A stretch of DNA of 64,000 nucleotides from assembly GCA_036872755.1 (NCBI GenBank), contig JAVHNS010000011.1, forward strand, positions 620,001 to 684,000, in the 5' to 3' direction. A program made the translations under genes and the position numbers. The notes below the pieces were generated by a model. It made no database searches. It was given only the letters and a program-made list of their open reading frames with translations, and was not told the DNA's origin. Each line of letters opens with the position of its first letter. Position 1 is the first letter of the stretch. This DNA is from Orbilia blumenaviensis. Taxonomy: Eukaryota > Ascomycota > Orbiliomycetes > Orbiliales > Orbiliaceae. Positions 1-11,657 of the stretch are shown piece by piece.

Positions 1-4
1 CATC

Positions 5-2407
5 ATGGCTGATGCTGTACGTATCTCTATCCTCCAAAACAAGTACTTCCCTTAGCATTCATCGCGTGGCAACCATCCTCTATTCCATGCTAACAGCTCC
101 ATCGCAGTTAAAAGCCCAAGGCAACGCCGCCTTCTCAGCCAAAGACTTCCCCAAAGCCATGTATGTCAATATCCCTTCACCACCACCACTACTACTACCA
201 TCTTCTTCTTCTAACATAGTAACTAACTATTAATTTTTTATTTTTGACTTTCAGTGACTTCTTCTCACAAGCCATCGAACTCGATCCTACAAATCACGTT
301 CTCTACTCGAACAGATCCGGTTCTCACGCTTCGCTAAAGGACTTCGATGCAGCCTTGACAGATGCTACAAAGTGTACCGGTACGAATACTATTACCTATC
401 ATCGTTATTTACTCGTTACTAGGACTTCCAGTGCTAATAAACCTGTTTTGTTATAGAGATCAAGCCAGACTGGAGTAAAGGCTGGTCACGAAAGGGTGCC
501 GCCCTCCACGGCACCGGCGACCTAAGTACGTCCCGAAACAAAACCCCCCCTCACCTCCTCTCCCCTCCAAAAACATACCCCGCCATAACCCCGCACCGCA
601 TACACAGAAACACACACACATACCCAAATACAAATACAAATACAAATACAAAAAAAAACACAAGTACACATTAGTTAACATATAAAAAAAAAAAAATCTC
701 CAGTCGGTGCAATCGATGCCTACGAAGAAGCCCTAAAACTCGATGCCAACAACGCCACCGCCAAGCAAGGTCTAAACTCCGTCCACGAGGCTATCCGTCG
801 AGAACAGGAGCGTGATGGCGTCCGTGGACCACCCGGCGGCGGTGGACCCGGTGGTCTGGGCCTGGATTCTCTCTTCAGCGATCCAATGCTCATCCCGAAG
901 CTTGCTGCGAATCCAAAGACCAGAGACCTCGTCCAGGACCCCGAGGTTCTTGCTAAACTTCAGAAGTTGAGGGAAAACCCGACTGATCTTCAGAGGTAAC
1001 TAACATCCAGTCCTTTTTTTTATATTTATCAGAAGTATAGATATTAATATATACACTTTTTTGTTCGATAACAGCGTTCTCAGCGACCCCCAAATGATGA
1101 CAATCCTCGCCGCCGTCCTGGGAGTCTCCGACCAAAGACCCGGCGCCTCCGACGAAGACACACCGATGTACGAAGCCCCGCCCCCACCACGCGCCAGAAC
1201 CCCACCACCACCAGCAAAGGAACCAACACCAGAACCAGAAGACCCAGAAGCGGTCGCCAAACGAGAAGCAAAGGAGGCAGCCGACAAGGAAAAAGCCCTC
1301 GGAAACGATGCATACAAGAAACGAAACTTCCCGGTTGCTATCGAACATTATAATAAGGCTTGGGAACTTCATAAGGATATTACCTACCTTAACAATCTTG
1401 CTGCTGCTAAATTCGAGGCTGGAGATTTTGAGGGATGTATTGCCGAGTGCGAGAAGGCTATCACTGAGGGACGGGAGGTATACGCAGACTTCAAGTTGAT
1501 CGCAAAGTATGTCTCTTGAAAACATACACACCCCTTCCCTTCCACAATCTATACAAAAAAAAAAAAAAGACTAACAAGATCATTACAATAAAGAGCATAC
1601 GGCCGCATCGGCACCGCCTACCAAAAACTCAACGACCTAACCAAAGCAATCGACTACTACCAACGTTCCCTAACCGAACACCGCACCCCAGACATCCTAA
1701 CCAAACTCCGAGCCGCCGAAAAGCTCAAACTCCAATCCGAAAAGGAAGCCTACGTCTCCCCCAAAAAAGCCGAAGAAGCCCGTCTTGAAGGAAACGAAAA
1801 GTTCAAAAATGCAGACTGGCCCGGTGCGGTTGAAGCTTACACCGAGATGATAAAACGTGCTCCGTCAGATGCGAGGGGTTATACCAACCGTGCTGCGGCT
1901 TTGCAGAAGCTTATGAGCTTTCCCAGTTCGATTGATGATTGTAGGAAGGCTATTGAGTTGGATCCTGGGTTTATGAGGGCTCATATTAGGCTCGCGCAGG
2001 GTTACTTTGGGTTGAAGGAGTACAACAAGGTTTTGGACGCTTTGGCTGCGGCTACGGAGGCGGATAAGGAAATGAAGCATACCAGGGAGATTGAAGAGCT
2101 GAGTCAGAAGACTATGGGCACTATGTATACTGCCCATGAGAATGAGACAGAAGAGCAGGCTAGGGAGAGAATCCAGAGGGATCCAGAGGTATACCCCCTT
2201 CAACTCTATACAAATATATATCAGCCAGGACCAAGCTAACATGAATGAAACCAGATCGTATCCATCATCTCCGATCCAATCATGCAGACCATCCTAAACC
2301 AGGCCAAGAGCGACCCAATGGCTTTGCAGGAACACATGAGAAACCCAACCGTCAGGACCAAGATTCAGAAACTGATCGCTGCCGGCGTCATCAGGTTGGG
2401 TAGGTAG
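5..2407 (+). CDS. STI1: STI1/HOP-type Hsp70-Hsp90 co-chaperone (TPR protein)
   Basis: Cytosolic adaptor that passes client proteins from Hsp70 to Hsp90. Eight exons can be joined in frame: 5-16, 108-160, 255-379, 457-525, 704-995, 1075-1506, 1594-2188 and 2255-2407. They give 576 aa, close to the usual length of this family. The protein starts MADALKAQGNAAFSAKDF, the typical first helix of TPR1. Layout is TPR1 (about 1-105), a DP domain rich in Gly/Pro and DP/NP turns (about 125-200), a Pro/Glu linker, TPR2A and TPR2B (about 225-500), and a C-terminal DP2 ending LIAAGVIRLGR. The first exon holds only four codons. The promoter lies outside the window, so heat-shock elements cannot be judged. 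Splice sites were inferred from frame and homology; the first acceptor (107/108) was chosen because it restores the conserved start. Family assignment is very secure. Confidence 0.95.
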
Positions 2408-3944
2408 TCGACAGACATCATGAACAAAAACAAAAAACAGGATACGAAAAAGAGGATGAGAAGAAGAAGAAGAAAAAGAAAGGCTTTTTGAGAGTTGCAT
2501 GATGCAGATAGGCTTTTTTTTTTTTTTTTTTTTTTTTTGTTTCTTTTGTGTAATTTGACCATTATTATTGATAAGTTCACACACACAAAAAAGGGAAATT
2601 CCTCTAATCAGAAGAAGCACATAGGAAAGAAAGGGAGCAGCACACTCCAATCGTTTAGTAACTAACCTACCTTTGCGAATGCGATCCATTTTTATATAAT
2701 TATATATAAAAAAAAATAAAAAAAATACTGCACACAAAGCGTAACATAACATCCGTCCTTTGTATTGTATCCCCTCCCTTTAACATTTGTATTCACACTT
2801 GGATTCACATCTTATCTCCCTTCACCTATTCACTACTCACCTCTCAAAAGCTGTAAGTTAGTTAGTTAAGCGGCATCAGCAAATTCAATTCAATTAATAC
2901 GAAAGAAAGAAAGAAATAAGGAAAAAAACATCATTGCAAAACACGTTATCTTGCTCTATATACAAAGGCAAGAGAGCGTCTATCGAGTAAAAGAAGCATC
3001 CCATCTTCTCAACATTACCTATACTATACTATATACTATACCACATATATAACAGAGCAATACAAGCTGCCTACCTATATAGCAGAGAAATCCAAGCTAC
3101 CTACTTTAAAAACTCCCAAGTGCTTTAAATTTTTTTAAATTTCCATAATACTACAACTATATACTACCTCATTTTTTCCCCTAAATCCATTCTCAACCCC
3201 GATTCACCTATCGATACCCCCAACCATCTATATAACATCCAAAAAAGGGACGAGCGAACGAAACTACAACTAAAGTATTCAAAACATAACCACGAAATGC
3301 TTCCACAAAAACAATGAAACTACATGAAAAAAAGGGAGGAAGGGGGTATAGAATAAGAAATAATAATAATAAGAATAGTAATAAATAAATAAAAAAAAAA
3401 GAATATTTGAATAGTATATCTACAGATTCTGTAACCTCCATGACCTGGGACATGACAAAAAATCCAGACGCAAAAGATAAAAAAATAAAGAAAGAGCTGA
3501 ACGCGGACGCCATCGCAGGTATACAAAGAAATCTTAACAAAAAAACAAAATCATAGCAAGAGGTAGACATACACAAAAAAGCCCTATTCGCCGAATGTTC
3601 TCAACGTATAGTAAAAGTAGACAAATAGTGAAAGAAAAAGGGAGGAGGGGGGTAAATAGATACAGAGAAGGATAAAGATATAAAGACGGGCTCGCACCTA
3701 GAGATGGGAAAAGAAGATTCTTTGGAAAAAAAAAAAAAAAAAAGGGCAGAAAATAAAAAGAGATACGTATGTATATACCCACGACATCGCTAGTCGATAT
3801 CTCTCCAACGTCATACTCGTTCGTAATACGTCATATATAGTAAAAACACATATATAAATCGGACCCAAAGCATCAACCTTAAATAATAAAAAGGCAGATG
3901 TACTCGACATAAAAAAGGAACCCACCTATACCAGAAGAAAAAAC
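2408..3944. other. Convergent 3' intergenic region, AT-rich
   Basis: About 1.5 kb between the 3' ends of STI1 and the CNB/F-box/LRR gene. It holds a run of 25 T (2514-2538), an A18-like run near 3726-3743 and many short A/T tracts. The open frames seen here are low-complexity and I do not regard them as genes. It presumably contains both 3' UTRs and polyadenylation signals. Confidence 0.6.
2514..2538. repeat. Poly-T tract (25 T)
   Basis: Uninterrupted T run about 100 bp past the STI1 stop codon, in the presumed 3' UTR or terminator region. Confidence 0.9.
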
Positions 3945-6836
3945 TCACCGCATCCTATTCCCGGCCTCCGTATTCCTCGCCACGGTATCAAACCTAATCT
4001 CCCTCCTCCACATCCTTCTACACCTCTCAACCCCACCGCCTTCTAACCACCTCGTAAGGTTCTTACACTGACTAACATCAAAACTCTCCAGCTTTGTGCA
4101 TCCCTCGACAACGGCTTCGACGCCTACGCCAGTAACTCTGACGCAGCCACGGACGGATAACTCGCGAAGCTCGAGGAGGTGGAGGCTTATTGCTCGTAAT
4201 GAGGAGTCGCTGACTGCTGAGCCGCAGAAGGAGAGTTTGAGAGATGTGAGGGATTGGCAACCTAACGAAAGGACTTCGGTTGCAGTGTCGGACAAGGCAC
4301 AGCAGAACGACTTTTTTTTTATCAAATAATTAGCATCCCAAAAGACTCCAATACCATATCATAGAGACAAGAACAAGTATCTTACCAAGTCAAGCACCTT
4401 CAACCCTTTCGCCGCATTAGTCAGAAACACGATCGCACTATCCGTCAAATACGTACAATCCGCAAGACACAGATGCGTCAGATTCGGAAAGCGGGTAATA
4501 CTCCAATGCTGAAAGCCCTGATCTGTGATAGTCGTACAGCGGGTAAGATCGACTCTTTCCAAACGTGCCGCGGCATGGACCGCAAGATGTGACATCGTCC
4601 GGTCTGTGACATGTTTACAGTATGACAGAGTCAGATTCTTTAACTTTGCACAACCGATGACGGTTCCTGGAGGCGGATAGAGGTGTTCGTGTTGTTTGGC
4701 CTTGGCTGGGTCGCCTTGGAATTGCATTTGGGCGTACATGGGGTGCATTTCGGGGACAACCCAACCGGTCACCCTGGCGAGTAGAGTATCGCTGACTTTG
4801 CGACAGTTGCTGAGGTCGATTTCTTCGAGTCCCTTAGCTTTGTTTGACATCTCGAGAATTGCCTGACCAGTTATATCCCACACGCTCTTCATCTTCCAGA
4901 TTTTAGCATTCGGAGCGCACACGTTGGCAAGAACTGTAAATCCTTCATCCGTGAGGTGGTAGCAATTGCTGATATCGACGATTTCGGGGCGAGACCCAAC
5001 GAACGGGACGATAACATTAATTAATATTTCATCTGTGACTAAGCGGTTATACGGTTTTAAGTCGAGAACTCGAAGAATGTCGCGGTTCGTATTCAGAAGT
5101 TTGGACCAATGTGTCGAAACCTGCCGTAATCGCATCAATTCATGAAGTTCAGTGTACTCGAAAATCTTAAGCAAAATATCATCTTTTAGAGCTCCCTTAT
5201 TAAACTGCGTCGTTCTTCGCTGCACAATTCGAGGTCTCTTGGCGCTTGAATAATGCTCTGGGGGTGTAGTAGGATGCTTAGATTTCCCCGGAGAAGGTGA
5301 TATAGGTCGTTCGATTTTCTCTCCGCTCGTGGGTACAGTTGGTGCAGGTGGTGGCGGGGCCAGCGAGCCCCTCCTGCTCTTCGCCCGCATAGCATCAAAG
5401 TCCGCAGGCAAAAACGGATCAGGGTCCAACGGTTCAATAACGTTAATACCAGGGAAAGGCATCTCCGACTGTTCAGAACTTGGAGCCGCAAGCGACTGTT
5501 TCAGCGGAGAATCAGCATGCGAAGGGTCTTTTAAGTGTGTTGCAAGTTTTGCAGAAGCATCCGCCAGATCCATCTGAGAGATCGAATACGTAGGCGTTGA
5601 ATGTCCACTATCTCCAAGTGAAAGGGGGTCAATCTCCATCTTATCGGTTGTATCCGCGGTCGACAATCTTCGTCTCGCAGTTGCCTCGACCTCGCGCTTC
5701 ATTTCCGTGTTCCACCTTCGCCAGAGCTCCTCTAAGACATTACCCTCGATAACAAGGCATTCGACGGAGTTGATAGTTCTGACGGTCGCCATACGTTTCG
5801 CTGTCAACCCAAGGCCGGCGACTTCACCAAAATGGTCTCCCTTCTTCAGTTTAGCTACTACCTTCCCACTAGCCGGTGAAAAAGACGGTGTGTGATTCCC
5901 AGCCGACGAAATCTCAGCACTGTGGTCAACAACCTCAACTTCTCCCAGTATTATAAAGAAAATCTCCGTTCCGGGCGAGTTCTGGAGGACAATCGGTGTA
6001 AACGGCGGGTAAGACATCGGGGTGGCATTCATTCCAAGGAAATGCAGTATCTCAGCCGGGAGGTTCGCAAACAACGGCAACTCCTTAAGAACCTGTCGAA
6101 TATTCAACTCTCCGGTGGCCAATACCGATTCTGTGGTTGTGTTTCTCTGCGCCGCCGAAACCACAAATGACGAACTTCCACCTTCCGCAGCTAGCATGGA
6201 AGCTCCAATGGGGATAGACTGTTCGCCACCGCCGGTATGCGCGAGTCCAATAGCTCCGGGAACCTTTAGTTTTCCTACACCTTCCCTCTTTTTCTTCTCC
6301 AGAATTGCCAATCTCTCCATAGCTTCCTCTCTTATCGACTTCTCGACATCTGGAAATTTAGGTAGCTCCCTCCGCAGAGCATCCTTGGTAAGAACCACCA
6401 AAAGACACCTCGTCCTCGCGATAATTGTCGCCGTCCTGGGAATATCCATCAAGATACCGATCTCACCAAAGAACGCGCCAGGCTTCAGCTCAAAATACGT
6501 GCTCTCACCGTCTCTAGATGTAACAGCAACAGCACCCCGAACCAGCCAATACATCGCCTTAGCCTCATCGCCTTCGGTCAGGATGTAATCCCTGGGAGCG
6601 TGCTGCTGGGGCCTGATAGAAGCCGCTATCGCAGCCAAAAACTCCTCCGGGGCAGTCTGGAACAACGGGAACGACCTGAGCCTCTCCAACAGATCCAGCG
6701 GCATACCGGACTGATGTGTTGTTAACGGTGACGGCCGGACGGGTCGTGCAGGGTTCATTTCCTGGTCGAAAGTGTGCAGTATACTCAACGGACTGGACCC
6801 CGCGGTCGGTGCTACGGGAGCACCTCGCCGCCTCAT
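3945..6836 (-). CDS. Protein with two cyclic-nucleotide-binding domains, F-box and LRRs
   Basis: Two exons, 6836-4386 and 4310-3945, give 938 aa. Positions from the first ATG: CNB domain 1 about 54-170, CNB domain 2 about 250-370, a disordered Ser/Pro-rich linker about 385-540, an F-box about 548-590 (DDILLKIFEYTELHELMRLR) and AMN1/GRR1-type leucine-rich repeats from about 600 to the end. Both CNB domains keep the phosphate-binding-cassette Glu and Arg (GEIGILMDIPRTATI at 124-138 and GEVAGLGLTAKRMATV at 337-352), so nucleotide binding is plausible. The F-box implies recruitment to an SCF ubiquitin ligase, with the LRRs as substrate receptor; this is family knowledge, not shown here. The linker has PKA-like sites RRRLS (388-392) and RRGSL (488-492). 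The open frame extends upstream to about 7076 but without an ATG, so 6836 was chosen; an upstream coding exon cannot be excluded. A gtgagt overlapping the stop could mark a further 3' exon, but none was found. Confidence 0.85.
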
Positions 6837-7196
6837 GACTGCGGTTGGAGACTTTGAGACTTTCCGCTTGGTTTTCGCCTTGTACGGGTGGGAGTTGTGG
6901 GCGTGGCGACGGGCGTCTCGAGGTCTACGCACCGATGCTTGTACGGTCTCCACGATTGCTGTTATTTGAGAAATTTTGGGCGGGTGTGTTTTTTTGGTGG
7001 ATAGTGGTGGAGGGGTGGAGGTTGAGGTGGAGGTTGAATAGGAGCGGTGTTCTTTTGTGGGGGTGGGAAAGAACACCTGACGGGGTTTGTTTTTTACGTG
7101 AAGGCCTGGGGGGGGAGGGAAGGGTGGTGGTGGATTGGATGGGGATGTATGTATATCGAGGCCTTTTGGGTAACGATGTGGTTGTAGCTAGAATTA

Positions 7197-7220
7197 CTGC
7201 TGCTGCTGCTGCTGCTGCTG
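7197..7220. repeat. (CTG)8 microsatellite
   Basis: Eight perfect CTG units upstream of the CNB/F-box/LRR gene. On the minus strand this reads (CAG)8, in the presumed 5' leader or promoter of that gene. Confidence 0.9.
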
Positions 7221-7430
7221 CACTGTGAACCTTAAATTAGTCGACCACGACCAAACAACAATTCAAAATAAATAAAAATAGATAAAGTAAAAGAGGAAGA
7301 GGGGGAAAAAGAATAAAAGTGAATCAAATCATACCAGGCAAGAGACCAAAATAGTTATAGTCGTAAGAGGAGGAGGGGCTCAACTGAATTTTCTCCCGGC
7401 GGTAGCGAAGTAGTTATTATGCAAATGGAT

Positions 7431-7450
7431 GAATGAATGAATGAATGAAT
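7431..7450. repeat. (GAAT)5 microsatellite
   Basis: Five perfect GAAT units in the gene-poor block. Confidence 0.9.
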
Positions 7451-7946
7451 GGGCGTGTGATGATGCGGAGTGGAGGAGAAAGAGAGAGAGCTTGCTGGAC
7501 TAGAAAAAAGTGGCGGTAAATGCGAACACCAAAGCGAATAGTAGTATCAACCTCGTCCGAAAGAAAACGGAATGAAAAGATTTTTCTTTTTATAAAAATG
7601 AAAAAAAATAAAAATAAAAAAAATGGAGGAGCTTCTTGTTATTCTTCTTCTTGAGCAATTCCTAGTTAAGGCGCATGTTGTTCCAGTTCGGATTGAATAA
7701 AATATTACTTTTCTCTAGTTCTTCTTTTTTCTCTCTTCGAATCTGGCAAGCCCGGTGCCAAAAATGGTAGGACTTCTGAGGAGGGGGACCCAGGGAATAT
7801 TTTGTAGAAGAAGGTTTTTTATCGACCATGCAATTAAGCACCAGCTGCAGTATAAGTCAGCAAGTTAGGATAGCGAATAGAAGCCCTGCCTCCTGGTTTA
7901 GCTAGAAAGTATAGATCCTCGTCGACCAAGCTAATTTCAAAAAGAA

Positions 7947-7986
7947 GAAGAGGAGGAGGAGGAGGAGGAGGAGGAGTAAGAAGAAG
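7947..7986. repeat. GAA/GAG purine-rich microsatellite
   Basis: A run of AAG and GAG triplets that forms a pure-purine strand, flanked by further degenerate GAA repeats. Confidence 0.8.
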
Positions 7987-9303
7987 AAAGGCCCCGGTCG
8001 AGTCCCAAGTTCAAATTTCAGTACAACTTCTTCAAATCCGAGTTCAAAGCTGCAAAATTCAGGTTCGGGTTCGAGTTCGAATGCGAATTGATACCAAACT
8101 CCTGCATGCAAGCTCCGGGATACGATCTGATATGTCTCGCAAAAAAAAACCCCCATAAACCTGGAAATTAACAGGGCCGGTCTTTTTTTATGCGGAATTG
8201 TTGGGGCCAAGGCCAACTAACAGTGTGCACGCGCGCAAGTTACTTTCGTTTTTTTTTTTTTAGTTTCGAAAACAAAAAAAAAAAAGTCAAAGTATCGTCA
8301 GTTTATCCCGGTGGCGGAAAATGGGGACTCTCTTTCTCTGTATCTCTGTCTTCCGGGAGGAGAGGGGAGGGATGGATAGTAATGGTTGGGGTGGTGCGGT
8401 TGTTCCAGTTGCAAAATTGGACCTTCCTGCTTGCTTTGCTTTGCTCTGCTTGCTTGGATGTTTTACTTGCTTCGAAGCGACTTTCTAGAAGGATTTGAGA
8501 CGAGGTGAACCCCAGGAGACGAGAGCTTGGGCTCTGACGAATCGAGCAAACGGGGGGTGTTTCGACTGCCTAGCTTTTGCTTGTTTTCTTTTCTTTTGTT
8601 TTGAAAGGTTGAAAATAATCCAAATTGAATACTCTCTCCAATTGAAGGAATTTTCCAATTCTTTGGAGGTTTCCGTGAGAGGCGTATCCAAAAAAGAGAG
8701 GCAAGGGAGCGAGAGCTCGAGAGGGAAAAAAAAGAGGCTAGCTAAGTAAAGGAGAGCGAGAAGTGAATTGAAGAGAATAAGAAAGTAAAAAAAAAAAAAG
8801 AAGGAACTTAGGGGGGTAGACAGCCGATAGACGAGAATCTCCAGGAGTGAAGAAAAAAGAAAGAAAGAAAGAAAGAAACCACGTTTCTAGTGTCGTGCGC
8901 CCTCACAAAAACTTGTTGCTGTGGTATAAACCCCCCAATGATCTTTCTTTTCGAAGATTGAGATTGGATTTCCCCAGATATCAGTCTGCTCTTAGTCCGA
9001 TGTATGTATGTATCTTAATTTAGAGCTGGCTTGCTTGGGGTTTGCGTTTGGATGACGGAATGGTTGCGATAGGGGAGCAGATTCGTTTGATGTTATTTTT
9101 TTGAGAGGGAAGGGGGGGACCGGGGGCTGCCTGATACGTTTCAGGAAGTTCTGGGTGCAATGTGGAGGCAAAGATCCTGCTGCTCTTTCGTCTGATAGAG
9201 ATGTTTCTTGTAACGTTTAACGACCGACGATGTATACTGTATATATGTATACGTATACGTATGGGGCTCTTTTCTTAACGGCCGCGCGGGGAGGATATAC
9301 CAG

Positions 9304-9339
9304 TTATCGTATTGTATCGTATCTTATCGTATCGTATCT
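9304..9339. repeat. Degenerate pentanucleotide repeat (TATCG-type)
   Basis: About seven imperfect copies of a TATCG/TATTG unit in the gene-poor block. Confidence 0.7.
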
Positions 9340-10746
9340 GTACGTTACTATACTTTCGAAAGTTGAAGTTGAAGTACTTCAAGCTGGTCCCGACGGGCCT
9401 GTGAGAGATTTCAACAGCTAAAAAAATAAATAAAAGATATAAGTTAGAAACAGAAGAGTCCCCAGAAGTAAAAAAAAAAGATAATCCGAAGAACAAGCGG
9501 CTTGGTCTTTCTTTCGCAAAGGTACCCAGGATCACACTAGAAAAGAAATTTAATGGAGCATGCATGCATGCAAGCCGTCGGTGGGGGAAAAAAACAAAAC
9601 AAAACAAAAAGAGAGATCAATTTAAAACACAAGACGGGCGTCTGGGGACGGTCGGGCGTTTAAACCTCGTCCGTCCTCGTGAACTGATATAGTATCGTTA
9701 CAACTGGGGGAGAGGGACGTGCGTGCGTGCAGCAAGCTCTGCAAGGTGTCCGTGTGTATGTGTGTGTGGATACCTACTAAGTAGAAGCAGCGGCAGCAGT
9801 ATGTATCAACGGAATCGCATGGCAATTGCAATCATTACCAGCGTGAAGCCGAATAAAAGAATTAGAGAAAAAAAGAGCAGAGCAAGAAAACGAAGGAAGA
9901 AGTAAGTAATTAAAATCACGGAAAAAAAGGCACTAGCTATCCCCAGCCAACATGCATAAGCAACAGCGAGCACCTGCAGAAAGAGTAGAAGAAGAGACAG
10001 ACGAGACGAACCTCTCGCACAGACGACAACGGGACCAGGAACGGCAGTGGTGCGAGTCAATCAGGTACGGAACCGGGGAAAAACCCTCAAGGGAAAAGCA
10101 CCAACAGCAGGAACATGCAACAGAAAGAGAAAGAAAAAAAAAAGACCCGCCCGCAGGCCGTAGTACGACCGAACTAATAGCTGGCTGGTAGAAGTTTAAG
10201 GCGAAACCAAGACCCACGCTTAATTAACTAATGGGGTGGGCGGCCACCGCCGGTTCGTCCCTCTTCCCTCGGTCGGTTGGAGCACGAGATCTGACAGGAT
10301 GTATGTTGTGTCTGTGACCTGTTGGTAACTTAATCAGACCAGACCAGACCAGACTTATCTACCCCGGCGCCAGGTTAAGTAAGCCAAAGTAAGCTAAGCT
10401 GGCCATGGGTCTGGTTAAAGTGAATCCGTAGAGGCAGAGCTCGTTACTTCTCGTGCCGGGACGTGTGGGCTTTCCAAGTCAAGCTGTGCATAAGCTGCTG
10501 CTCCTCAATAATAATAAAAGAATCCCTCAAAACTGCATTGCAGTATGCATTGCTGTAACATGAGCTCATGAGATGATAAAACCCCCAATTGAAGGGTCGA
10601 CTCTGTATAAGCTATCTGGATGCGTTTTGAGGCGATTGAAAACGTCAGGATACTGGATGTTCCCCGAAACAACGGATCATTTGTAGGCGTGTGTATCGGT
10701 ATGCGTGGCCATATCATATCATATCATCATACACTGGCGTACCCGA

Positions 10747-10760
10747 ACGTTAATTAACGT
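10747..10760. repeat. Perfect 14-bp palindrome
   Basis: ACGTTAATTAACGT is its own reverse complement. It could be a dimeric regulator site or chance in AT-rich DNA; no gene starts nearby. Confidence 0.6.
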
Positions 10761-11631
10761 CTTATATATAATATACATATGTATATATAGTAAGTACGTT
10801 AAATATCGCGTGGTATAGTGTATGCGTGTAAGAAGCCACCGTATTGTATGATACCGGTAGATACCAGACGAAATTTCCTCTTCCCTGCATGCAGGAGCCG
10901 GCAGCGCTGATTGGGGTCGTGCACGCCCGCCGGACTGGAGTACTTCTACATAGACGTGGGTGGATAACCGATGGGGGTGGTTTGCAAGGGCTAGTTAGAG
11001 CGTGCCTGTCGAACAGAAAGAAAAAAAAAAGAAATGTGTTCTTTCCATGGCCTCCATCCATCGCACATCGATGCCGTGACTGGGGTCATCACCAAGCGCA
11101 AGCTAGGGTAGTCAGTTACTTCCTTACTTACTTACTTATTTATTTGGCAGTTTGGCGACGCTATAGAATACAATCGATAGTACTCGAGATTGACTTGATA
11201 GCTGTATAGCTAAGTAAGGTAGCTATTACCCGGCAACTTGGACGGCGTATACAGCAGCTAGACCGATATCGAGGATAGAGTTCAAGTTGATGGTGGTAGT
11301 GCACGGAGCTTTTGTCTGGTGATGGTGGTGGGACAGCTATGTCAGCTAGTTACCTAGCTAGCTCACTAAACCCAACCGGGCTGCGCAGGCACAATGCAGC
11401 AAGCCAGCAAGCCAGCAAGCTACTTGTTTCGTTTCAATTCAGACGAACAGCACTAGTAACTTACATACAATAGCGCTGTATGGGAAATTCCAATTGCCAA
11501 TTAATTTTAGAAATCAGATCGCAGACTCGGATTCACAAAGAATGCAAGGCAGTAAAACAGAGATAGAGATAGAAATAGAAACAAAGAATAAGAAAATACA
11601 CACCTAACGTATAACTACTCGCAAACAATTG

Positions 11632-11657
11632 ATCGAAATCGAAATCGAAATCGAAAT
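11632..11657. repeat. ATCGAA hexamer tandem repeat
   Basis: Four near-perfect ATCGAA units. The same unit occurs in tandem at 25853-25874 and, in reverse complement, at 60589-60609. Confidence 0.8.

Noticed and set aside
3600..3945. Extra 3' exon of the CNB/F-box/LRR gene via the GTGAGT at its stop
   Set aside because: Downstream minus-strand sequence is T-rich with no LRR-like residues, and the LRR array already ends in a typical way.
6837..7076. CNB/F-box/LRR start at 7076
   Set aside because: The codon there reads GTG on the minus strand, not ATG; the first ATG in frame is at 6836.
10844..11209. 121-codon frame as a gene
   Set aside because: Composition follows simple repeats (Lys run, TTAC repeats); no domain and no splice context.
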